This document shows, piece by piece, positions 1 to 5,877 of a DNA stretch of 12,543 nucleotides. Position 1 is the first letter of the stretch; each line of letters starts with the position of its first letter. Position numbers and translations under genes: made by a program. The notes beneath the pieces are model-generated. The model did not search any database. It had not been told where the DNA came from and saw only the letters and a list, made by a program, of their open reading frames with translations. The stretch comes from Bacteroidota bacterium (lineage in GTDB: Bacteria; Bacteroidota; Rhodothermia; Balneolales; HLUCCA01). The stretch spans positions 1-12,543 of the forward strand of contig DLXM01000289.1 in NCBI GenBank assembly GCA_003448835.1. Direction: 5' to 3'.

Positions 1-975
1 GTCTACAAAAATGTAGCAACTTCAGCTGATAGAAAGATATCGAGTAGAGAATCAATTACGCTTATACATGTAGATAGAGGCGAAGTCGTTATAAGACGTG
101 AAGAAATAAAAGGCACATATTGTATAACAGTGTTTCATAACGATGACATAAGCTTTTACCCAATACATGATTCAAAAAAGGACTCATCGATATCTATTTT
201 TCCGCATCCCTACTTTGAAAAAATAGTAAGTGAATTTGATACCACTTCAGAATTTATAGATTATCTGATCAATCGAAATCACTTATTAACTAGTAATAAT
301 GAAGTTTCATTGAATGGTAATGAACTTGATTTAGCAGCAATTTACTTAACAAACGCCCGCAAATTCCCTAAAGAGTTCTACAATGATGTTGATCATATTT
401 TACTAGATATTAATGGTGAATGGGATAAGTATGATTCCGATGAACAAACGAGATTAAAGAGACTAGCAAACAAGTCAAGCTATTTTATCGATTGGCTTGT
501 TAAGGAATATATACTAAATAATCACACGAATTCAGCAAATACAGAACTTGCTAAAGTATTACTCAACTTGGATCGACTAATGAGAAGAGTTGTTACCAAT
601 ACACTTTTTGAATTAATTGATAAATACAAAACAGAAACAGAATATATTGCTCGCCGAGTTTTCTCAATCGATGATCATTACTATTCATTAATCTACGTTA
701 GCGACGATTTAATGAACAAAGAACTCGCCGAAATGTTATGTGAGACATATATCATCGGTACCCACATTTATTTAGCTAAAAAAGAACCTTCAAAGCATAT
801 AGTTCTTGTAACAAATAGAAAGATCCACCCAGTCTATTATTCTTATGGAAGAATAGATGAAAAAATGCCTGCGTCACTTTTAATTGAAATAGAAGAAAGA
901 TGTAAATCTTATGGATTTCTTCAAAAACTAGAAAGTTTCCAGAAACATTATTCTGAATATCCTGGCGATACATAA
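1..975 (+). CDS. Unrecognised cassette protein, 5' end cut by window
   Basis: The frame is open from base 1 to a TAA at 973-975, giving at least 324 residues. A GTG at 130 could start a 281-residue product, but the open frame continues upstream with ordinary-looking protein sequence and nothing marks 130 as a start, so the gene probably begins left of the window. The product appears soluble: there is no hydrophobic segment long enough to cross a membrane, and it is rich in D, E, K, Y and I. A helical middle part (about residues 120-210 from the window edge) contains basic and leucine-rich stretches. I recognise no catalytic motif or family. Its stop codon overlaps the left core of the following attC site, so it is the gene of a cassette whose front end lies upstream. 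Confidence 0.8.
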   Translation, partial: VYKNVATSADRKISSRESITLIHVDRGEVVIRREEIKGTYCITVFHNDDISFYPIHDSKKDSSISIFPHPYFEKIVSEFDTTSEFIDYLINRNHLLTSNNEVSLNGNELDLAAIYLTNARKFPKEFYNDVDHILLDINGEWDKYDSDEQTRLKRLANKSSYFIDWLVKEYILNNHTNSANTELAKVLLNLDRLMRRVVTNTLFELIDKYKTETEYIARRVFSIDDHYYSLIYVSDDLMNKELAEMLCETYIIGTHIYLAKKEPSKHIVLVTNRKIHPVYYSYGRIDEKMPASLLIEIEERCKSYGFLQKLESFQKHYSEYPGDT

Positions 976-1091
976 CAAGCGTTCAAGCGGATTCGTCTCA
1001 AAGCCGTTGATTAAGTTTGTCGTTTGGTATATGGTTCAAATCTATTAACTCAACTCAATAGGCTCACGGCTTAACCGCAGGACCGTTAGTG
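970..1091 (+). repeat. attC recombination site 1
   Basis: The left core ACATAAC (970-976) overlaps the stop codon of the preceding gene and the right core is GTTAGTG (1085-1091). The inner arms pair: GCGTTCAAGC (979-988) against GCTTAACCGC (1069-1078). They leave one unpaired C, matching the extrahelical base typical of the L'' box. The pattern TAACAA...TTCAAGC / GGCTTAA...CGTTAG is the same as in the well-known aadA cassette site. The central region is variable and carries no gene. The crossover is expected between G1085 and T1086. Confidence 0.85.
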
Positions 1092-1106
1092 CTTAAAGGA
1101 CAAAAC

Positions 1107-2225
1107 ATGGGCAATGACATTAGAAAAATCAATAACCAACGGAATTCACTGAAAGCAATGCAGATGTATGATCCGATGAAGGAGATGCGGGAGTCACTGA
1201 AAGCAATGCAGATGCATGATCCGATGAAGGAAATGCGGGAGGCATTGAAAGCAATGCAGATGTATGATCCAATGAAGGAAATGCGGAAGTCACTGAAAGC
1301 ATTGCAGATACATGATCCGATGAAAGAGTTGCGGGAATCACTGAAAGCATTTCAGATGCATGATCCGATGAAAGAGTTGCGGGAGTCACTGAAAGCAATT
1401 CAGATGTATGATCCGATGATGGAAATGCGGGAGTCACTGAAAGCAATTCAGATGTATGATCCGATGATGGAAATGCGGGAGTCACTGAAAGCATTGCAGA
1501 TGCATGATCCGATGAAAGAGTTGCGGGAGTCACTGAAAGCATTGCAGATGCATGATCCGATGAAAGAGTTGCGGGAGTCACTGAAAGCAGTAAGATCATA
1601 TAGCGAATTTGCTAAAAGTATTTCCAATGATGCCTGGTCCCCAAGAATTGATGGCGGATCGAGGATTGAGATAAACGCAGACGGCCAGTTAACTATCAAC
1701 TCTAAATTAATTACTCAAGAACGAGTTCAAGAAATAGCTCAGTGCGTTTTTAGTAAAGCACTTAGTGATAGGACTTATGTCTTTGAGCAACAAATAAACA
1801 GACTAATACAAGAAATCCAAGCTCTAAAAGACCCAGTTTTCCAGAGAGTGATTGCATGGTTAATTTATCCCCTAATCGTTGGACTAGTACTCTCTGTCGT
1901 TAATCCAATCACAGACTTTTACATTAAAGAACGGTTAACCAAAAATGAAAAAAAGACTGTTGTCGAAGAAGTTTCCAAAACATTAATTAATTCATTCAAC
2001 GATCAATCATCCCTGAGCTCTTTTAAAATCGTATCATCCACATCCTTATATATAAGAAAATCAGGCTCAAAAAAATCCGAGATTATTACAACGTTATTTC
2101 TCGGGGATGTTGTAGAAGTTATTGAGAAAGATGAAAAGTGGTTTCTTATTAGTTGGCGAGATGGTGAGAGCGGAGCTAATGTACAAGGGTGGGTATACTC
2201 ACGATATTTAAGGGCCATCAAATGA
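1107..2225 (+). CDS. Cassette protein: 16-residue tandem repeats, TM helix, SH3-like domain
   Basis: The product has 372 residues. ATG 1107 is chosen because AAAGGA (1095-1100) lies six bases upstream; the in-frame GTG at 1089 is part of the attC core. Residues 14-157 are nine tandem copies of a 16-residue unit (consensus SLKALQMHDPMKELRE), followed by a partial tenth. Each unit is probably an amphipathic helix broken at DP. After a linker there is a helical stretch (about 205-245), one hydrophobic segment (248-266, VIAWLIYPLI then VGLVLSVV), and a C-terminal bacterial SH3-like domain (about 307-371). The SH3-like part has the SLYIRKSGS, GDVVEVIEKDEKWFLI and GWVYSRYL blocks. If the repeats face the cytoplasm, the SH3 part would face the periplasm and could bind cell-wall material, but that topology is inferred. 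The function is unknown; in a cassette, a sensing or defence role is possible. attC sites flank it on both sides. Confidence 0.85.
   Translation: MGNDIRKINNQRNSLKAMQMYDPMKEMRESLKAMQMHDPMKEMREALKAMQMYDPMKEMRKSLKALQIHDPMKELRESLKAFQMHDPMKELRESLKAIQMYDPMMEMRESLKAIQMYDPMMEMRESLKALQMHDPMKELRESLKALQMHDPMKELRESLKAVRSYSEFAKSISNDAWSPRIDGGSRIEINADGQLTINSKLITQERVQEIAQCVFSKALSDRTYVFEQQINRLIQEIQALKDPVFQRVIAWLIYPLIVGLVLSVVNPITDFYIKERLTKNEKKTVVEEVSKTLINSFNDQSSLSSFKIVSSTSLYIRKSGSKKSEIITTLFLGDVVEVIEKDEKWFLISWRDGESGANVQGWVYSRYLRAIK
1146..1589 (+). repeat. Nine 48-bp tandem repeats inside the SH3 protein gene
   Basis: Units start at 1146 and every 48 bases to 1530, with a partial tenth (TCACTGAAAGCA) at 1578-1589. 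Copies 6 and 7 are identical base for base, as are copies 8 and 9. Copy 5 differs from copy 8 at a single base, while copies 1-4 are more divergent. This points to recent duplication at the 3' end of the array. Since 48 is a multiple of three, gain or loss of copies keeps the reading frame. There are no spacers, so this is not a CRISPR array. Confidence 0.97.
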
Positions 2226-2231
2226 AGACCC

Positions 2232-2322
2232 ACTTAACAAAGCAAATCACGCAGGCGCGTTCGCATTTCGTTGCTTATATTCAAGTACTTAGCCGCGCCG
2301 CTTATTTACAAGACCGTTAGTT
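2232..2322 (+). repeat. attC recombination site 2
   Basis: The left core ACTTAAC (2232-2238, RYYYAAC) follows the SH3 protein gene and the right core is GTTAGTT (2316-2322). The arms AAATCACGC (2244-2252) and GCCGCTTATTT (2297-2307) pair imperfectly with a bulge, and GGCGCG / CGCGCC add to the stem. It shares the block GACCGTTAG with site 1. The left core is close to the complement of the cassette's own start (TTAGTG at 1086-1091), as expected for a cassette that was once circular. Confidence 0.82.
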
Positions 2323-2342
2323 AACCATAACCTTAATCTTAT

Positions 2343-3332
2343 ATGAGCAATAATATAAGTTACTGCACTTTCTGCCTTAGAGAATGTACGACTGAAAAAT
2401 TTTCAAGGGAACATATAATTCCAAGCTCAATTGGTGGTAAAATCATTATTGGAAATATTATTTGTGAAGATTGCAACAATTATTTTGGTACAAAAATAGA
2501 TCACAAGGCTCTGAAATCAATTGATGTTATAGAGCTATCTAAAAAATTTGGGGTCATTGATGATTCTTCAAGATATATCTCATCAGCCTATGATATTAAA
2601 ATCAAAGCAGAAGGTCATAGCTTAAAAGGAGTTATGAAAAAGAATGAAATTAAACCATTGCCTCAAAAAATCTCTGATGATCATCTGATAACACCTGAAG
2701 AAGATATATTAAAAACATTGTTGAAAATTGTTGAGCGTGACTCACGGCTGAATCATCTTAACGAGAATGAAAGAGGGAAGGCTGTAGATAAGCTTCTTAT
2801 AGAATATTCAAAGCTTAATTTCGGAGAAGAAGTGACATGCAAAATTATCGGTCGAACACTTAAAAAAGGAGTTTCTGGAGATAAAATTGAGTATTCTGCA
2901 AAAGAATCATCTGACCCATTGGAATTACTTATTTTGAAAGTGGTATTTGAATGGTTAGTGATAGTTGCATATCAAAGTTTCTTTAATACACCAACTTTAT
3001 ATAATCTGTTGAGAAACTCACTAATTAAACAAGAACTTCAAAAAGGTGTTAATTTAATTAGACTTGAAGAGACACAACATTCGCGACCATTTCATACTGT
3101 AATACTACAGTTCGAAGAATATTCTACTACTGCAGTTGTGTCTCTATTTAGTAAAATTACATACCAAGTTTTTTTACCAAATATGGATTTATCATTCCTT
3201 TCAAAGTATAATGAACAATATAATACTGACTCAATATTAGGTATTCAGATTGAAGATCATTTTCAAAAAAATGAGAGAATGGGTAGCTTTATTAGAGCAA
3301 ATGGTGATAGAATTTCAATTCCATTACGGTAA
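2343..3332 (+). CDS. HNH-type endonuclease-like cassette protein
   Basis: The product has 329 residues. The N-terminus has a zinc-binding HNH signature: CTFC (residues 8-11), REHIIPSSIGGK (22-33), then CEDCNNYFGTKID (41-53). In this family the two CxxC pairs bind a structural zinc, while the EH pair and the conserved N form the metal-dependent nuclease centre. The remaining 270 or so residues have no motif I recognise and could recognise the target or mediate oligomer formation. HNH proteins of this type occur as stand-alone nucleases and in anti-phage systems; which applies here is not shown by the sequence. ATG 2343 begins about 20 bases after the attC right core with no good Shine-Dalgarno sequence. 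The stop touches the next attC left core, so this is a one-gene cassette. Confidence 0.8.
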   Translation: MSNNISYCTFCLRECTTEKFSREHIIPSSIGGKIIIGNIICEDCNNYFGTKIDHKALKSIDVIELSKKFGVIDDSSRYISSAYDIKIKAEGHSLKGVMKKNEIKPLPQKISDDHLITPEEDILKTLLKIVERDSRLNHLNENERGKAVDKLLIEYSKLNFGEEVTCKIIGRTLKKGVSGDKIEYSAKESSDPLELLILKVVFEWLVIVAYQSFFNTPTLYNLLRNSLIKQELQKGVNLIRLEETQHSRPFHTVILQFEEYSTTAVVSLFSKITYQVFLPNMDLSFLSKYNEQYNTDSILGIQIEDHFQKNERMGSFIRANGDRISIPLR

Positions 3333-3422
3333 ACTAACATTGCATTTCGTGTGGACGGGAAAATATTTGTTGTTTATATCTTTAGTTGATCGCCCCCGCG
3401 GCACAAATGCAGAGCATTGGCA
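3332..3422 (+). repeat. attC recombination site 3, right core degenerate
   Basis: The left core AACTAAC (3332-3338) is the exact complement of the cassette's start (G then TTAGTT at 2316-2322). The inner arms TGCATTTCGTG (3341-3351) and CACAAATGCA (3402-3411) pair perfectly apart from one unpaired C, the extrahelical-base hallmark of attC. The right core should be GTTRRRY, but the sequence at the expected place is GCATTGGCA (3414-3422), so the conserved G of GTT appears changed to A. The site is therefore recognisable but possibly inactive at its normal crossover point. Confidence 0.65.
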
Positions 3423-3463
3423 ACTTAATATTGACTCTCGAATTAAAGCAGGTCTGTTTATAG

Positions 3464-4498
3464 ATGAAAAGATTATATACCGAATTTGATACTAAGCGAA
3501 AGAATGAAATTTCTAGTCGCAGAGAACTACGAAGAAAAAATACTTTAAAAAGCAGAAAAAAAAAGAAAGTGATAGGTAGTAATGATAGGTATTACAATAA
3601 TGTCATTACTAATTCACCTATTGTTGCACCAAGTGATTTTAGATTATTAGAAAATACTGAAAAATGTTTGAATTTTTTTGGCGAAATCAGAAATGCTCAG
3701 AACTTGTCTATTATGAAAAACAGGCGTTTTGTTGCAATTTCTCTCAGGAAAGTCAAGCAAGTTGACTATAGTACTATTAGTGTTCTTATCGCAATTAGTG
3801 AAGATTTTACTTTCCAGCGAATTGCGTTCAGGGGCGACTCTCCTGCTGATGAAACAGTAAATCAGTACTTTATTGACTCTGGTTTTTTTGAACACCTTTT
3901 CGATTCAAACGGAAAGCTCTTTCCCAAAAGCACAAAATCTGATAAACTGTCATTTGAGAAAGGGTCTCAATTATTTGATATTAAAGACAACAGAAGAATC
4001 AGTGAGATTATAAAAAAAATCAACCATCATCTAACTGGGAAATATTCACACAATCCAAGATTACGGACAGTACTTCTAGAAATATTTGCAAACTCAATAG
4101 AATGGAGTCAGACTAACAATAAACAATGGCTTCTCGGTGTTAAATATGATGACGATAGTGTGATTATAACCGTAACAGATGTTGGAAAGGGAATATTGCG
4201 AACATTAAACAAAAAATGGGGGCGGAAATTTTTTGACAAAGCTCAGTTAAAATCTAATAAAGATATTCTTACTGGTGCATTTGATAAGAAATATGGATCT
4301 TCGAGTCAAAAAGTAAACAGAAATAAAGGCTTACCATCAATTAAAAGCAGTTATCAGGATGGCGTAATTTCAGAGTTAAAAGTGTTAACTAATAATGTTA
4401 TTATTCATTTTGATAATCCATTAATGTCTCGAACTTTCCCAAGAGGCACATCTTGGTTTAAGGGAACATTCTATAGATGTGTTGTTAAAAAATCTTGA
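3464..4498 (+). CDS. GHKL-type ATP-binding protein (STAS/HATPase-like)
   Basis: The product has 344 residues. A very basic N-terminal tail (residues 11-36, many K and R) precedes a possible STAS-like alpha/beta region (about 85-150, RFVAISLRKVKQVDYSTISVL). The C-terminal part has GHKL ATPase features: N-box E206-IFAN210, G1-like DVGKGI (239-244) and a glycine-containing NKGLPSIK (287-294) in the place of G2. It closes with a GTSWFKGTFY strand (328-337). GHKL domains bind ATP in histidine kinases, anti-sigma kinases, MutL and gyrase. No phospho-accepting H-box is seen, so an anti-sigma-like or switch ATPase is more likely than a classical sensor kinase. It runs into the DUF4325 gene with a 14-nt gap (or a 4-nt overlap if that gene uses TTG 4495), which implies a joint function. 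The biochemical role is inferred. Confidence 0.75.
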   Translation: MKRLYTEFDTKRKNEISSRRELRRKNTLKSRKKKKVIGSNDRYYNNVITNSPIVAPSDFRLLENTEKCLNFFGEIRNAQNLSIMKNRRFVAISLRKVKQVDYSTISVLIAISEDFTFQRIAFRGDSPADETVNQYFIDSGFFEHLFDSNGKLFPKSTKSDKLSFEKGSQLFDIKDNRRISEIIKKINHHLTGKYSHNPRLRTVLLEIFANSIEWSQTNNKQWLLGVKYDDDSVIITVTDVGKGILRTLNKKWGRKFFDKAQLKSNKDILTGAFDKKYGSSSQKVNRNKGLPSIKSSYQDGVISELKVLTNNVIIHFDNPLMSRTFPRGTSWFKGTFYRCVVKKS

Positions 4499-4512
4499 TT
4501 TTGAGTACTACC

Positions 4513-4944
4513 ATGAAACATATTTCAATTAGCGTTCTAGAATCGTTTTCGGAGTATCCTGGTTTACGTCATTGTTCAATTAGTGATGAATCTGGTGAAC
4601 TTTTCTATCATAATGTATTGAATGATGCATTTGCAAATGCTATCAATGACGGATACGGGCTCGAGGTAATTCTTGATAACACAGCGGGTTATGCACCATC
4701 TTTCCTTGATGAAGCATTCGGCAACCTTGTTTATGACTTTGGAATGGATTTAGTATCTAAACACTTAAAAATTATTTCAACAGATGAACCGTATTGGGTA
4801 GAGATGCTAAACAATGAAACATTCCCACAATGGGAGGAAAGACGTTCAACTGGAAATGACCCAAAAATAACAGCCTCACATGAACCTTGGATCAGATTTA
4901 TTAAAGGTAAAATGGTTAAACAAAATTGGGTTGAACCATCCTAA
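4513..4944 (+). CDS. STAS-like DUF4325 family protein
   Basis: The product has 143 residues from ATG 4513. An in-frame TTG at 4495 would overlap the previous stop and add six residues, so it is a reasonable alternative if translation is coupled. The block SFLDEAFGNLVY (63-74), after a hydrophobic strand EVILDNTAGYAP, is the signature I associate with DUF4325, a small STAS-like domain often encoded beside an ATP-binding GHKL protein. By analogy with SpoIIAA/SpoIIAB-type partners, the pair may form a nucleotide-dependent switch. That is inference from arrangement, not from a visible phosphorylation site. The gene lies between the ATPase and membrane genes in a compact unit. Confidence 0.75.
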   Translation: MKHISISVLESFSEYPGLRHCSISDESGELFYHNVLNDAFANAINDGYGLEVILDNTAGYAPSFLDEAFGNLVYDFGMDLVSKHLKIISTDEPYWVEMLNNETFPQWEERRSTGNDPKITASHEPWIRFIKGKMVKQNWVEPS

Positions 4945-4952
4945 ATGTTGAT

Positions 4953-5423
4953 ATGATGGAAACCTCAGATTGGATACAGGTAATTGGGATTTTGATTAAC
5001 GTTATATTTGGTGTTGTCATAATTTGGCTTGTACAGTCTAAGCTTGAAAATAAACGTGTTCTAAAAGATTATATCATCAGAGAAACAATTCAAATTAGGG
5101 CTGATTATTGTAAGTTGATTGATAAAGTTATTTCCTCGCAATTCAAACCCCAAGACCTGATAATTGAATATAAATTGATTAATGTAAATGGGTATAACAT
5201 TTTGGCAGTTGCTAATAAAAAATACAATACTGACATGACTGTATTAATACCATACCAAATTGAATTACTACGAATAATTTGTGACGATGAAAATTATGTC
5301 AAAGGGTATAAAACAAATAACGATGTACAACTCCATCCCAATACATCTAATCGCATAATGAAATTCCAAGCTGATAACAGTAGTATATTCAATGATTTGA
5401 TTGTAATCATCAACGATGCTTAA
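4953..5423 (+). CDS. Small membrane-anchored protein of unknown function
   Basis: The product has 156 residues and starts only 8 nt after the DUF4325 gene. An N-terminal hydrophobic helix (about residues 8-28, IQVIGILINVIFGVVIIWLV) is followed by a charged coiled-coil-prone stretch (QSKLENKRVLKDYIIRETIQ) and a soluble domain. This suggests a single-pass protein with most of its mass in the cytoplasm. I do not recognise the family. Small N-anchored proteins of this kind are common as effectors or sensors in multi-gene accessory systems, and its place as third gene makes it a candidate membrane partner of the ATPase/STAS pair. ATG 4953 and ATG 4956 are adjacent, and either could start translation. 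Confidence 0.7.
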   Translation: MMETSDWIQVIGILINVIFGVVIIWLVQSKLENKRVLKDYIIRETIQIRADYCKLIDKVISSQFKPQDLIIEYKLINVNGYNILAVANKKYNTDMTVLIPYQIELLRIICDDENYVKGYKTNNDVQLHPNTSNRIMKFQADNSSIFNDLIVIINDA

Positions 5424-5450
5424 CTAGCTAACAATCGTTACTCTGTGGTA
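5418..5450 (+). repeat. Possible left half of a fourth attC site
   Basis: GCTTAAC (5418-5424) fits RYYYAAC and overlaps the stop codon of the membrane protein. AGCTAAC (5426-5432) is a second possible core, followed by AATCGTTACTCTGTGG as a possible L'' arm. No matching right arm or GTTRRRY core is visible downstream, where insertion-sequence remnants begin. If real, the site was broken by insertion or deletion. Confidence 0.35.
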
Positions 5451-5695
5451 AAAAAATAAATTTTGCTGTTTGCACTGACCTTGAGCATTTTGGCATGTGC
5501 AAGAAGCAGTTTGATATTCCGCTCATCAGCCCAATCGGCCCGCCAGTACCAGCTGCTTGTCGCCTCTACTACAGTAGTGATAGGATGGGCCAATTGCTGA
5601 ACCATTTTATCGAGCTGATCCGTTTGATTGTTAAATATCACATAAAGTGTACCAGTAATTATCACTAAAAGTGTATCACTCGGAATAAACCATTA
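5438..5695 (-). pseudogene. IS110-family transposase, N-terminal remnant
   Basis: Reading the minus strand from 5695, an open frame (stop codon just before it) encodes about 85 residues. TLYVIFNNQTDQLDKMVQQL leads to VVEATSSWYWRADWADE and then LLLAHAKMLKVSANSKI. This is the EATssWYW ... HAkklKa-SKi pattern of the N-terminal region of IS110-type (DEDD) transposases, normally over 300 residues long. The frame then runs into unrelated residues and a stop, and the catalytic C-terminal part is missing. No proper start codon precedes the homologous part. A dead fragment is the simplest reading, and its orientation is opposite to all genes here. Confidence 0.65.
5636..5678. repeat. 19-bp imperfect direct repeat, 24-bp period
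   Basis: TATCACATAAAGTGTACCA (5636-5654) and TATCACTAAAAGTGTATCA (5660-5678) match at 16 of 19 positions. The repeat lies at the start of the transposase remnant and translates there to TLLVI / TLYVI, so it may be a small coding duplication rather than a protein-binding site. Confidence 0.6.
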
Positions 5696-5705
5696 ATCTG
5701 TGCAT

Positions 5706-5760
5706 ATTCCAGTTCATTCTGCCCCCCAATTCCGGGGCAAGCTGACCCGGGGTCAATATC
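5706..5760 (-). mobile_element. Probable IS21-family element end (remnant)
   Basis: Two 20-bp imperfect direct repeats, 5706-5725 and 5729-5748, match at about 14 of 20 positions. On the minus strand they read GGGTCAGCTTGCCCCGGAAT and GGGGCAGAATGAACTGGAAT. Multiple short terminal repeats of the GGGTCA...CGGAAT kind are typical of IS21-like element ends. No istA or istB gene is present, so this would be a leftover end. The GC-rich block also contains CCCC/GGGG pairing that could fold as a hairpin. Confidence 0.45.
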
Positions 5761-5877
5761 AACGGAATTTGTCACTTCCCACATTTTTCTTTTTTTTTCT
5801 CGTCCAAATTCCCAATTTTAAATCATCTATCCATCAAGATTGATTACTTTACTATTTGATACTAACTGAGAGATATA
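5761..5877 (+). promoter_or_regulatory. Leader region upstream of hsdM
   Basis: This AT-rich gap precedes hsdM and probably contains the RM operon promoter, since the genes to the left are separated from it by the IS scar. It holds a long T-run (about 5788-5799) and the AT-rich stretch TTGATTACTTTACTATTTG, but I cannot fix a convincing -35/-10 pair with normal spacing. GAGAG (5868-5872) lies just upstream of ATG 5878 as a weak ribosome-binding site. Confidence 0.35.

Larger units (their letters stand above)
1..5450 (+). mobile_element. Integron gene-cassette array (fragment, no integrase in window)
   Basis: Consecutive + strand genes are separated by short gaps that look like integron attC sites (970-1091, 2232-2322, 3332-3422, and a possible half site at 5418-5450). 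The stop codon of the first gene lies inside the left core of its site. Leaders after each site are short, as is usual for promoterless cassette genes. The attC sites differ from one another in arm sequence and length. Because cassettes are inserted at attI with their genes normally pointing away from the integrase, the intI/attI platform should lie to the left of this window. The array ends at insertion-sequence remnants near 5450. The array call rests on sequence signatures seen here; I cannot tell whether it is chromosomal or mobile. Confidence 0.8.

Noticed and set aside
1089..1106. GTG 1089 as start of the SH3-repeat protein
   Set aside because: It lies inside the attC right core; ATG 1107 has AAAGGA six bases upstream.
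1146..1589. CRISPR-like regular repeats
   Set aside because: The 48-bp units are directly adjacent with no unique spacers and encode protein in frame.
1129..1599. 156-residue antisense open frame with a regular LLSVTPATLSSDHAS repeat
   Set aside because: It is the mirror of the 48-bp in-frame repeats: with a unit length divisible by three, one stop-free antisense frame persists along the whole array. It has no independent gene signals.
3250..3489. 79-residue open frame across attC site 3
   Set aside because: It overlaps the end of the HNH gene out of frame, crosses the recombination site and the next start, and resembles no protein.
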